From Streptomyces anulatus (GTDB lineage Bacteria; Actinomycetota; Actinomycetes; Streptomycetales; Streptomycetaceae), in contig NZ_JOEZ01000018.1 of the NCBI RefSeq assembly GCF_000721175.1, positions 62,001 to 126,000 of the forward strand: a stretch of 64,000 bases of DNA. Reading direction: 5' to 3'. Positions 41,825 to 53,249 of this stretch are shown here, piece after piece; position 1 is the stretch's first letter; each line of letters starts with the position of its first letter. The notes beneath the pieces are model-generated. The model did not search any database, had not been told where the DNA came from, and saw only the letters and a program-made list of their open reading frames with translations. The position numbers and the translations under genes are program-made.

Positions 41825-42882
41825 GGGGTGTCTCCGTCGTCGTGTGAGGCGGCGCGCCTTGGGGCAGGGGCGGCTTCGCGGTCCCTGGCGAGATCGAGCG
41901 CGATGTCCCTGAGCAGGTCCTCCTGTCCGCCGACCAGCCGCCGCCGTCCGGCCTCGACCAGCAGGTCACGGGTGTCGAGCCGGTGGCGGAGGGCCGCGTT
42001 CTCGGCGTGCCGCAGGAAGCTGGAGTACACCCCGGCGTACCCGAGGGTGAGGGTCTCCCGGTCGACGCGCACGGGCCGGTCCTGCGTCGGTCGTACGAGT
42101 TCTTCGGCGGCGTCCATGAGCGGGAACAGCGCGCAGCCGTGTTCCCAGCCCATGAGGTCGAACACCGCCACCGTCGGCTCCAGAGGCGCGTTGCCGGCGC
42201 CGGCGCCCTGCCCGGCGAGGGAGGCGTCGACGCGGTACGCCCCTGCTTCCACCGCCACGATGCTGTTGGCCACGCCCAGGCCGAGGTTGTGGTGGGCGTG
42301 GATGCCGATCTCGGTGGCCGGATCGAGTGCGTCGCGGTAGGCGCGGACCCGGTCCCGTACGCCGTCCATGGTCAACCGGCCGCCGGAGTCGGTGACGTAG
42401 ACGCAGTGTGCGCCGTACGACTCCATGAGGCGGGCCTGTGCGGCCAGTTCGGCGGGCGGGGCCAGGTGGGACATCATCAGGAAGCCCGACACGTCCATGC
42501 CCAGTTCGCGGGCCAGGCCGATGTGCTGGGCTGAGATGTCCGCCTCGGTGCAGTGGGTGGCGACGCGGACGGAGGTGACGCCGAGGGAGTGGGCGCGGCG
42601 CAGATCGTCGGCGGTACCGATGCCGGGCAGCAGCAGGGTGGTGAGCCTGGCGCGGTCGAGCACGTCGGCCGCGGCTTCCAGCCACTCCGCGTCGGTGTGT
42701 GCGCCGGGACCGTAGGTGACGGACGAGCCGGACAGGCCGTCGCCGTGGGCGACTTCGATGGCGTCGACACCGGCTGCTTCGAGGGCGGCGGCGATCGCCC
42801 GGACCTGTTCGAGGGTGTAGCGGTGCGACACGGCGTGCATGCCGTCCCGCAGGGTGACGTCCTGGACGTAGACCTTGGTCAT
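41818..42882 (-). CDS. 4-hydroxy-2-oxovalerate aldolase
   Basis: A 354-residue class II pyruvate aldolase (DmpG/NbaI type) that splits 4-hydroxy-2-oxopentanoate into pyruvate and acetaldehyde. The HMGL-like TIM barrel shows [15 protein letters not shown] with the metal Asp, [37 protein letters not shown] and the metal histidines in [16 protein letters not shown]-terminal communication domain follows. The neighbouring acylating acetaldehyde dehydrogenase normally forms a channelled complex with it, and the two genes share an ATGA overlap, which favours equal synthesis. The last residues ([12 protein letters not shown]) are a short hydrophilic tail. Confidence 0.94.
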   Translation of the reverse strand: MTKVYVQDVTLRDGMHAVSHRYTLEQVRAIAAALEAAGVDAIEVAHGDGLSGSSVTYGPGAHTDAEWLEAAADVLDRARLTTLLLPGIGTADDLRRAHSLGVTSVRVATHCTEADISAQHIGLARELGMDVSGFLMMSHLAPPAELAAQARLMESYGAHCVYVTDSGGRLTMDGVRDRVRAYRDALDPATEIGIHAHHNLGLGVANSIVAVEAGAYRVDASLAGQGAGAGNAPLEPTVAVFDLMGWEHGCALFPLMDAAEELVRPTQDRPVRVDRETLTLGYAGVYSSFLRHAENAALRHRLDTRDLLVEAGRRRLVGGQEDLLRDIALDLARDREAAPAPRRAASHDDGDTPC

Positions 42883-43789
42883 CGGGCCCGGCTCCGTTCG
42901 GCCAGGCGCTCGGCGGTGCGCAGCGCGGCGGAGGTCATGATGTCGAGGTTCCCGGCGTAGGCCGGGAGGTAGTGGGCGGCGCCCTCGACCTCCAGGTAGA
43001 CGGAGACGAGGAGCCGCCCGCCGAGGCCGAGTGCCGTCAGCGGATCGTCGGACGCCAGGGCGCGGAACTGCGGCTCCTGCTTGAGCCGGTAGCCGGGCAC
43101 GTATGCGGCGACGGAGTCGACCATCGCGTGGATGGAGGCGGCCACCTGCTGGGGGTCGCAGTCGTCGACGACGCAGTGGACGGTGTCGCGCATCAACAGC
43201 GGTGGTTCGGCGGGGTTGAGCACGATGATCGCCTTGCCACGGGTCGCGCCGCCCACCTGTTCGAGGGCGCGGGAGGTGGTCTCGGTGAACTCGTCGATGT
43301 TGGCGCGGGTGCCCGGGCCGGCCGACCGGGAGGAGATCGAGGCGACGATCTCCGCGTAGTGGACCGGTGCCACCGCCGACACGGCGGCGACGACGGGGAC
43401 GGTGGCCTGGCCGCCGCAGGTGACCATGTTGACGTTGGGTGCGTCGAGGTGCTCGTCGAGGTTGACGGGCGGTACGACGTACGGGCCGATTGCCGCGGGT
43501 GTCAGGTCGATGATCGTCTTGCCGTACGGCGCGAGGGCTGCGGCGTTGTGGTGGTGGGCGGCGGCGGACGTGGCGTCGAAGACCACGTCGATCTCGTCGA
43601 ATCCGTCGAGGGCCAGGAGCCCGGTCACTCCGTCCGCGCTGGTGGGCACGCCGAGGCGGCGGGCCCGTGCGAGCCCTCCCGACTCCGGGTCGATGCCGAT
43701 CATCGCGGCGGCGGTGACGTTCCCCGATCCTCTGATGATCTTGATGAGGAGATCGGTGCCGATGTTGCCCGATCCGATCACGGCTGCCT

Positions 43790-43793
<4 letters not shown>
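42879..43793 (-). CDS. Acetaldehyde dehydrogenase (acetylating)
   Basis: A 304-residue enzyme (DmpF/NbaJ type) oxidising acetaldehyde to acetyl-CoA with NAD. The Rossmann motif is [15 protein letters not shown], the catalytic cysteine is near C126 in [14 protein letters not shown], and later blocks are [42 protein letters not shown] and [23 protein letters not shown]. It is the partner of the aldolase encoded next, from which acetaldehyde is passed directly. It overlaps both neighbours by ATGA. Length and motifs are normal. Confidence 0.95.
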
Positions 43794-46581
<2,788 letters not shown>

Positions 46582-46585
<4 letters not shown>

Positions 46586-48849
46586 CGGACCGCCCCTTCC
46601 GTGTCGACGCGCCCGAAGGCCGCGCGCACCGACCCGAGCCCGTCGATCCGGGCCTCGAACACATCACCGGGCTCGACGGCGGCCATGGGACCGAGCGCGC
46701 CGGTGAGTACCGTGTCCCCGGCCCGCAGCGGACTGCCGAGCCGGACGAGCGTGTCCGCCAGCCAGACGGCCGCGTGCAGTGGGTTTCCGAGGCAGGCGAC
46801 ACCCGCACCGGTGGAGACGGGCTCGCCACGGCGCTCCAACACCATGCCGGCGGACCGCATGTCGAGTTCCCGCAGTAGCACGGGTCGCGTGCCCAGCACG
46901 TACGCACCGCTGGAGGCGTTGTCGGCGATGGTGTCCACGGCGGAGATGTCCCAGTCGCGGATCCGGCTGCCGACCACCTCGATGGCGGGCAGCACGAAAG
47001 CGGTCGCGCGGATCACGTCGGCCACCGTGTGCCGCTCGTGTACGAGGTCACTTCCGAGGACCAGGGCGACCTCGGCCTCTGCCCTGGGCTGGAGCACCGA
47101 GCCCCAGGGGATCTCGGCGCCGTCCGGTACGGCGGTGTCGTCGAGGAGGGCGCCGAAGTCCGGTGTGTCGACGCCAAGTTGCCGCTGTACCGCGGCTGAG
47201 GTGAGACCGATCTTCCAACCCGTGATGCGCCGGCCGCGGGCGAGGCGTCCTTCGGTCAGGAGGGACTGGACGGCGTAGGCGGCCTCCAGGTCACCGGAGG
47301 GCAGGAGGTCGCGGACCGGTGCACACGGAACGCCTGTGCGGTGCGCCTCGTCGAGCCGCTCGGCGGCCCCCGTCACCCGTTCGCGTGGGGTGCCCGCCCT
47401 GGTCGCGGTGTCGTCCGTCGTGCTCACAGTTTCACACACATTCATCGGTTCGGAGAAGAAGTCGAGGGAGTGGTCGCCGCCCTCACGGCCGATCCCGGAC
47501 GCCTTCACACCGCCGAAGGGCGTACGGAGGTCACGCAGGTTCCAGGTGTTGACCCAGGCGGTACCGACATCCAGGGCGGGGGCGACGCGGTGGGCGCGGC
47601 TCACGTCACCGGTCCACACCGTGGCGGCCAGTCCGTACGGGCCGGCGTTGGCGAGGGCCAACGCCTCGACCTCGGTGTCGAAGGGCGCGAGGTGTACGAC
47701 CGGGCCGAAGATCTCGTCCCGTACCGCCGGGTGGTCCTCTGGTAGTCCGGCCAGCACGGTGGGTTCCACCCAGAAGCCGCCGTCCCGCTCGTCCCCGAAG
47801 CGGGGTACCCCGCCGCCCGCCAGGACCTCCCCGTCGGCGGCGGCCCTCTCCAGGTGGCCCAGCACCTTGTCCCGGTGGGCGGCGGAGACCATCGGGCCGT
47901 AGCCGGAAAGTTCCTTCGCACCTGTGGCGAGCGCGGCGGCGAACGCGTCGAAGACGGGCCGTTGCACGTACAACCGCTCGGTGCACAGACAGACCTGCCC
48001 GCTGTGGGTGAAGGCGGAGCGGAGAGTGCCGGCGACCGCCTGCTCAAGATCCGCGTCGGCGAAGACGAGTCCGGCGTTCTTGCCGCCCAGTTCGAAGGAG
48101 ACCGGCGCCAATCGCTCCGCAGCCGCCCGCATGATCATCGATCCGGTGCGCGACTCGCCCGTGAAGGCGACGGCGTCCACCTCGGGGTGCTCGGTGAGCC
48201 ACTGGCCGGCCGCGTCCGCGCCCGGGCCGTGCACGAGGTTGAAGACTCCTGGCGGAACCTCCGCCTCGGCCAGCACCTCGGCCAGCAGACAGGCCGTGCC
48301 GGGGGTGAGTTCGGACGGCTTGGCCACCACCGTGTTGCCGGTCGCGAGGGCGGGCGCGACCTTCCAGCTGAGCAGGAGCAGCGGCAGGTTCCACGGCGAG
48401 ATCACCGCGACGACGCCGAGCGGCTTGTGGACGGTGTAGTTCAGCGCGCCGCGGCCGTCCGGGGTGGCGGTGTGCCAGGACCGTTCGCCGCGCCCGGCCA
48501 GGAGCCCCGCGTAGGAGCGAAAGTTGGCCACGGCCCGGGGGATGTCGACCGTCGAGGCCAACGCGCGCGGCTTGCCGGTGTCGGCGCACTCGGCCGCGAC
48601 GAACTCCTCGAAGCGCCGCTCGATCCCGTCGGCGATCCGGTGCAGCAACCGCGACCGCTCGGTCGGGCTCCATACCGCCCACGGCCCGCGCAGCGCCTCC
48701 CGGGCCGCACGAACCGCCTGGTCGACCACCTCCCGGGACGCCTGCGGTACCTCGCCGGCAACACGCCCGGTGACCGGGTCGACGAGCGGGAGCGGCACGC
48801 CGGACGCGTCGAACCCGCCTCCTACGTAATGCCGTACGGGTGAACTCAC
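46582..48849 (-). CDS. Fused aldehyde dehydrogenase (aminomuconate-semialdehyde type) - 2-oxopent-4-enoate hydratase
   Basis: One uninterrupted frame of 755 residues joining two enzymes that are normally separate. Residues 1-474 or so are an ALDH (NbaE/DmpC type): [49 protein letters not shown], the catalytic Cys in [25 protein letters not shown] and [23 protein letters not shown]. Residues 475-755 are an MhpD/DmpE-type hydratase: [82 protein letters not shown]. At the joint (about 47424-47445) one GT appears to be missing from a GT run: restoring it gives NVCVKL and a stop, with GTGA leading into the hydratase at GTG 47427. The start GTG 48849 has GGAGG 8 bases upstream. Confidence 0.88.
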
Positions 48850-48924
48850 GCTGTGGACCTCCGTCATCCAGCCGGGGCGTGTCCGAAAGTCGCCCCCGGG
48901 TGTGCCGGTATAGTGCACCCACCC

Positions 48925-48962
48925 AGCTATGCCGATCCAATGCCAATCGGCGCGTCAGCTAT
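48925..48962. promoter_or_regulatory. Probable LysR operator in the divergent catabolic promoter region
   Basis: A perfect inverted repeat GCCGAT-N9-ATCGGC (48931-48951) lies between the LysR gene and the operon. It is flanked on both sides by AGCTAT (48925-48930 and 48957-48962). A dyad of this size 69-90 bases upstream of the regulator start and about 80 bases upstream of the operon start is where LysR proteins normally bind. A weak leftward -10 (TATACC) is nearby, at about 48913-48908. Confidence 0.6.
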
Positions 48963-49020
48963 AACAATCCTGGTATGGCAGGGTGTAGTCGCCCTCCGTA
49001 CCCGGAAGGAGCCCGCTGCG

Positions 49021-49968
49021 ATGGACCTCATGGACGGCCGGTTGAAGTTCCGGCACCTGATCCTGCTCATCGCGGTGTACGAGCACGGGAGCGTCGTACG
49101 GGCCGCGGAATCGCTGCACCTCACCCAGCCGGCCGCGACCCGCACCCTCCACGAGCTGGAGGCCATCGCGGACCTGCCGCTCTTCGTCCGTGTACCGCGC
49201 GGGATGCGGCCCACCGTCTACGGCGAAGCCCTGACGGAGCACGCCCGCGCCGTGGTCGCCGAGATTCGCCGGGCCGGGGACCACCTCACCGGACTCCGTC
49301 AGGGACTGGACGGCACCGTGACCGTGGGCACCCTGCTGGCCGGAGCCAATGTGCTCCTGCCCCGGGCGGTCGCGGGGCTCAAACGGGAACGGCCCCGGCT
49401 CACCGTCGTCGTCCGGGAGGGGACCCCGGACGTCCTCCACCCGGCACTGCTGGCAGGCGAACTGGACGTCATCGTGGGACGGGTGGGATCGGCCCCCACG
49501 GAAGGGGACGGGCTGCGTCAACGGAAGCTCTACCGGGAGCCGATCCGGCTCGCCGTCCGCTCGGGCCACCCGCTCCTCGACGCCGTGGACGTCACGCTCG
49601 CGGACACCCTCGGATTCCCCTGGATCCTGCCCGTCGAGCAGACCGCCCTGCGCCAGGAACTCGGTGCCGTCTTCGTAGACCGGGGCCTCACACCGCCCGC
49701 GGACCGCGTCGAGTGCACGTCCATCCTCACCATGCGGGCGCTGCTGCTCCAGACGGACATGGTGGCGCTCCTGCCCGAACTGGTCCTGCGCGAGGACGAG
49801 CACCTCGCCGCGCTCCCGGTCGAACTCCCTTCAGTGGGGCGTACGGTGGGCACCACCGAAGCAGCCCACCGGACACCCACCCCCGCTCTCCAAGCGCTGC
49901 TCCACCACCTCGACCAGGAAGCGGTCCGACTTCGCGAGACACTCGACGGGACTCCGGTGGTCCGTTGA
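49021..49968 (+). CDS. LysR family transcriptional regulator
   Basis: A 315-residue LysR protein. The N-terminal winged helix reads LKFRHLILLIAVYEHGSVVRAAESLHLTQPAATRTLHELEAIADLPLFVRVPRGMRPTVYGEAL, the standard HTH with TQPA. The rest is the two-lobed effector domain (VTVGTLLAGANVLLPRAVAGLKRERPRLTVVVREG, ELDVIVGRVG, VECTSILTMRALLLQTDMVALLPELV). ATG 49021 has AAGGAG ten bases upstream. It is divergent from the 11-kb kynurenine-type operon and is very likely its activator, with a pathway intermediate such as 3-hydroxyanthranilate or kynurenine as inducer (inference). Confidence 0.92.
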   Translation: MDLMDGRLKFRHLILLIAVYEHGSVVRAAESLHLTQPAATRTLHELEAIADLPLFVRVPRGMRPTVYGEALTEHARAVVAEIRRAGDHLTGLRQGLDGTVTVGTLLAGANVLLPRAVAGLKRERPRLTVVVREGTPDVLHPALLAGELDVIVGRVGSAPTEGDGLRQRKLYREPIRLAVRSGHPLLDAVDVTLADTLGFPWILPVEQTALRQELGAVFVDRGLTPPADRVECTSILTMRALLLQTDMVALLPELVLREDEHLAALPVELPSVGRTVGTTEAAHRTPTPALQALLHHLDQEAVRLRETLDGTPVVR

Positions 49969-50013
49969 AGAGCGTTTTGTCCTGGCGGGAGTGTTGGGGA
50001 ACGCAGTGCCGTC

Positions 50014-50195
50014 GTGGATGATTGCGGGGTGTTGGTCCAGGTGGAAGCGGTGGGGCAGATCTCAGACGGGCGCGCGACGTTTCGGGTGCGCTCGAAGGCG
50101 GGTGCCGCCGCGGCGTTCTGGTGCGGCGGTCCGACGGGAGTGGGCCGCGAACATCATGTGGAGTGGACTGTTGAAGAGGACGTGTCCTGGGGCAA
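50014..50195 (+). pseudogene. Truncated gene fragment next to the IS remnant
   Basis: From GTG 50014 the plus strand reads DDCGVLVQVEAVGQISDGRATFRVRSKAGAAAAFWCGGPTGVGREHHVEWTVEEDVSWGNDPLP. The text is protein-like, beta-rich and has no family I recognise. At about 50195 it runs into the opposite-strand transposase remnant and loses sense. It is likely a gene interrupted or cut by that element; no continuation is evident on the other side. Confidence 0.45.
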
Positions 50196-50830
50196 CGACC
50201 CGCTACCGCGAGTCCGTTCGGCGGCGGCCAGGGCGTCCATGACGAGGCCGGTGCGCATGTGGTCCGCGATCGCCCATCCGGCCAGGCGGCGTGAGGCGAG
50301 GTCGATGACGGTGGCCAAGTACTGGAACTTCCCGCCGTCCAGCGAAAGATAGGTGATGTCGCCGACGTACTCCGTATTCGGCTCACGCGCGGTGAAGTCG
50401 CGGCCGATGAGATCCGGGGCCTTCGCCCCGGCCGGGTCCGCGCCCGTGGTGCGGTGCCTGCGGCGCAAGCGCACGCCCGCGAGACCGGCAGCCCGCATCA
50501 GCCGCGCTATCCGCTTGTGGCTGACGCGCTCACCGTCCTCGCGGAGCTCGGCCGTGATCCTGGGAACGCCGTAGGTGCCGTCCGACTCGCGGTGCACGGC
50601 TCGTATCCGGGCAGCGAGGCGGGCGTCGGCCGCCTGCCGGGCGGCCCGATCCGCGGCCGTCCGACGCCAGTAACAGAAGCTGGAGCGGGCGACGCCCACG
50701 ATGGTGCACAGCCGCTTCACGCCGTAACGGCGCTGATGGTCGGCGACGAACTGGAAGCGGTCCACCAGCGCGTCTCCCCGGCGAAATACTTCGCCGCCTT
50801 CCGCAGTCCAGGATCAAGGGTCAAGGCCCC
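50166..50830 (-). mobile_element. IS3-family transposase remnant (OrfB N-terminal two thirds)
   Basis: The minus strand encodes the start of an IS3 OrfB: MDRFQFVADHQRRYGVKRLCTIVGVARSSFCYWRR, the HTH_21 region RIRAVHRESDGTYGVPRITAELREDGERVSHKRIARLMRAAGLAGV, then the first DDE aspartate in VGDITYLSLDGGKFQYLATVIDLASRRLAGWAI. It ends after DALAAAERTRGSG, so the second Asp and the Glu of the triad are lost. Just upstream the OrfA ending GLRKAAKYFAGET is visible at about 50770-50815. No terminal inverted repeats could be identified. The element is inactive. Confidence 0.85.
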
Positions 50831-51429
50831 GTGCCGCATGCCATTGATCGGTGCTCATCCGTCATTACGTCGAAGTATCCCAATTTCAGATTCGAGCCTG
50901 TCGGCATCCGTCGGGAGATCTATAATCCCGACGGAAAGCAGCGAGCTGCGGATTCCCGGTTCCCGGCCGAGGACTCGGCATTCGAAGCGGTTGCGATGGT
51001 GGGTCTCATCAGTCATCTGCTCCGCCCGAGTCGGACAACTATCTGGCCGAGGCGGCCCGTACGCCGCCTCCCGGTGGCAGGTGCTTCGCGACGGCATTTC
51101 TGGTCGACGACAAGGTGGCCGAAAATATCGCTCAGGGGCGTACCGCGTTCACCTTCACGAACAATCATGGCGAATGCTGCGTACATTCGAAGGAAGAGCC
51201 GACCTGCGCTATCGCCTATCGGGTCGAGTATTCGCGCGCCGCAGCCGCACGATATGGTCTGCACCTGCGTCGAGAGCCGAAGCCGGGTACGTGGGGCACC
51301 TCCAACGAGAGGCCGGCCACCATGGACCTGCTCATCCTTCGAACGCGGCTGAGCGCACAGGGCGCAGAATTCCCGTGCGGGCCATGCGGTCGGCGCGACC
51401 GAGTACACGAGAGAGGAAGCACTTCCCCA
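50831..51429. other. Decayed, less GC-rich stretch between IS remnant and P-loop kinase
   Basis: No intact gene. Two plus-strand stretches look like former coding sequence in different frames: YPNFRFEPVGIRREIYNPDGKQRAADSRFPAEDSAFEAVA (about 50875-51000) and ESDNYLAEAARTPPPGGRCFATAFLVDDKVAENIAQGRTAFTFTNNHGECCVHSKEEPTCAIAYRVEYS (about 51030-51235). The GC content is lower than around it. I cannot name a family; frameshifts and lack of a start suggest a dead gene of foreign origin. Confidence 0.45.
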
Positions 51430-51993
51430 ATGGCCGACAACAATCCGGGTGACGGGGGCAGCAGGGGTGTCCTCGTCCTGTCGGGCATCTCCGCGGCGGG
51501 CAAGTCGACCGTCGCGCAGGCTCTGGCCGAGCGGTTGGACCGATCTGTTCACGTGCGGGGGGACTTCTTCCGCCGCATGATCGTCAACGGCCAGGTCAAC
51601 ATGACCGCCGACCCGGAGCCGGAGGCCCTCGAGCAGCTCCGTCTCAGGCACAGGCTGGCAGCGGCGTCCGCCGACGCGTACTGCCAGGCGGGCTTCACCG
51701 CGATCCTCCAGGACATCCTGCTCGGCGAGCATCTCCAGGAGATCACCGAGACGATCAAGAGCCGGCCGCTGGCCGTGGTCGTCCTGGCTCCGAACCCCGA
51801 CGCCGTGCTGGCGCGGGAGGAGAAGCGCGCCAAGACCGGGTACGGCCCGGACTGGCAGCCCAAGGACCTCGACGCGGTGCTTCACGGAAGCACCTCGAAG
51901 GTCGGACTCTGGCTGGACACCTCCGACCTGACCGTGGACCAGACCGTGGACGAGATCCTCGAGCGGGCCTGGATCGAGGGCGCCGTTTCCTGA
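51430..51993 (+). CDS. P-loop kinase of the chloramphenicol-phosphotransferase-like (AAA_33) type
   Basis: A 187-residue nucleotide-binding protein: Walker A LVLSGISAAGKSTVAQALAERLD at residues 17-39, then VHVRGDFFRRMIVNGQVNMTADPEPEALEQLRLRHRLAAASADAYCQAGFTAILQDILLGEHLQEI and LAVVVLAPNPDAVLAREEKRAKTGYG. The pattern fits small kinases related to CPT and zeta-toxin-like domains that phosphorylate small molecules; a specific resistance function cannot be claimed. ATG 51430 with AGAGGAAG about 10 bases upstream. It ends 10 bases before a large palindrome. Confidence 0.82.
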   Translation: MADNNPGDGGSRGVLVLSGISAAGKSTVAQALAERLDRSVHVRGDFFRRMIVNGQVNMTADPEPEALEQLRLRHRLAAASADAYCQAGFTAILQDILLGEHLQEITETIKSRPLAVVVLAPNPDAVLAREEKRAKTGYGPDWQPKDLDAVLHGSTSKVGLWLDTSDLTVDQTVDEILERAWIEGAVS

Positions 51994-52000
51994 ACGTCCG

Positions 52001-52048
52001 GGGGCCGGTTGGTGTCCACCACCGAGGTGGTGGACACCAACCGGCCCC
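52001..52048. terminator. Long perfect palindrome (23-bp arms)
   Basis: Bases 52001-52023 are exactly complementary to 52026-52048, separated only by GA, so the RNA would form a very long hairpin with a tiny loop. It begins 7 bases after the stop of the P-loop kinase gene. There is no T-run, but its placement fits an intrinsic Streptomyces terminator; it would also be a cruciform or protein-binding site in DNA. Confidence 0.7.
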
Positions 52049-52173
52049 TCTCTGGCACCTTCAATTGCCTGGACCTGGCATTGCCCAGTTCGCGGAACTC
52101 TATGGGAAGCAGCGAGCGCACATTCGGAGACGGCCGCCGCCGGCCTTGCCCCGTACCGCCCTGGAGCCCGGTC

Positions 52174-52581
52174 TCAGGCCAGCAGCTTCGCCTTGGCCCG
52201 TTCGTACTCCTCGGCGTTGAGCGCGCCCTTGTCCTTGAGCTCGGCGAGTTTCGCCAGATCGTTCACATGGCCGCTGCTGCGGCCGGTTCCGCCCTGGCCC
52301 GCGGCGGCGTCGCGCACGTAGCTGCGGAACGCGGCCTCCGAGTCCTTGGCCAGTTTCTCGTCGCGTTCGTGCATGCTGCGCCCGCGGACGACGAGATAGA
52401 TCAGCACGCCCAGGTACGGCAGCAGGATGACGAGGACCAGCCAGCCCGCCTTGGCCCAGCCGTTCAGCGAGTGGTCCCGGAAAAGGTCGGTGATCACCTT
52501 GAACAGCAGGAAGAACCACATGACCCACAGGAACAGGTACAGCATGGTCAGGAAGACGTCGAGGAGCGGGTAATCGTCCAT
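52174..52581 (-). CDS. PLDc_N / SHOCT domain membrane protein
   Basis: A 135-residue protein. The N-terminal PLDc_N region has two membrane helices (LLDVFLTMLYLFLWVMWFFLLFKVITDLF and GWAKAGWLVLVILLPYLGVLIYLVVRG). After a charged linker it ends in a SHOCT motif (VNDLAKLAELKDKGALNAEEYERAKAKLLA), a short oligomerisation helix pair. This is a very common small Streptomyces protein; function unknown, probably a membrane scaffold or regulator. ATG 52581 begins at MDDYPLLDV. Confidence 0.87.
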   Translation of the reverse strand: MDDYPLLDVFLTMLYLFLWVMWFFLLFKVITDLFRDHSLNGWAKAGWLVLVILLPYLGVLIYLVVRGRSMHERDEKLAKDSEAAFRSYVRDAAAGQGGTGRSSGHVNDLAKLAELKDKGALNAEEYERAKAKLLA

Positions 52582-52675
52582 GGGCCTACTCCGATCGCAC
52601 GGATGATCCCTCATTCATACAGTGAGTCCGATTGGTCCGCATCTGAAGGCGTGAGAGGAACGGGAGAGCGGCGCG

Positions 52676-53176
52676 TCAGGCGCGGTCCCCGTCCGGGGCG
52701 ATCCGCAGCGCATGCGCGGGCGGGTGGGTGATGCCCAGCTCCGGTCGCCAGGCCGCCAGGATCTGTGCCGACGGATCGAACAGCGGGGCCGGCAGTTCCT
52801 CGGGAGCGGTCCACCGCCAGGCGCTGATCAGGTGCGGCTCGGTCACCTCCGGGACCCCGGAGGCGAGCTGTACGACGGCCGCCATGCTGATGCGGTTGAT
52901 CCCGCCGATCACGTCGTGGACCATCGCGATGACGTCCACGGACGCCTCGTCGACCACCAGGCCCGTCTCCTCGCGCAGCTCCCGCGCGGCCGCCGCGGCG
53001 ATCGACTCGTGCGTCGCGTCGACCTTCCCGCCCGGCAGCTCCCACGTACCGCTGTGGTGCCGGCCCAGCAGAACGCGCCCCCGGCCGTCCTCGACGATCA
53101 CTCCGACCCCGAGGGCCGCCTGTGCCGTGGGCGGGCGGGTGTTGCGGGCGGGCTCGGTTACGGGGTCGGCCGACAT
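52676..53176 (-). CDS. NUDIX hydrolase
   Basis: A 166-residue NUDIX protein. The domain starts ALGVGVIVEDGRGRVLLGRHHSGTWELPGGKVDATHESIAAAAARELREETGLVV, which contains the full Nudix box G-x5-E-x7-RE-x2-EE-x-G and the WELPGGKVD lead-in. It hydrolyses a nucleoside diphosphate linked to another group; the MutT-like short form suggests clean-up of oxidised nucleotides or sugar nucleotides, but the substrate is not predictable. The start at 53176 is the ATG nearest the domain with a purine-rich run upstream (GGAGAACC). It shares direction with the NAD-kinase-like gene 73 bp upstream. Confidence 0.9.
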   Translation of the reverse strand: MSADPVTEPARNTRPPTAQAALGVGVIVEDGRGRVLLGRHHSGTWELPGGKVDATHESIAAAAARELREETGLVVDEASVDVIAMVHDVIGGINRISMAAVVQLASGVPEVTEPHLISAWRWTAPEELPAPLFDPSAQILAAWRPELGITHPPAHALRIAPDGDRA

Positions 53177-53249
53177 GGTGCTGGTTCTCCGCTCTCCGGT
53201 ACGCGTACGGGTACGGACCACCGTAGCGAAACGGCCCGGCCGGGCGCGC

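Noticed and set aside
51430..51993. Chloramphenicol resistance gene
   Set aside because: Only the general P-loop kinase fold resembles CPT; no specific substrate residues could be verified and no antibiotic genes are nearby.
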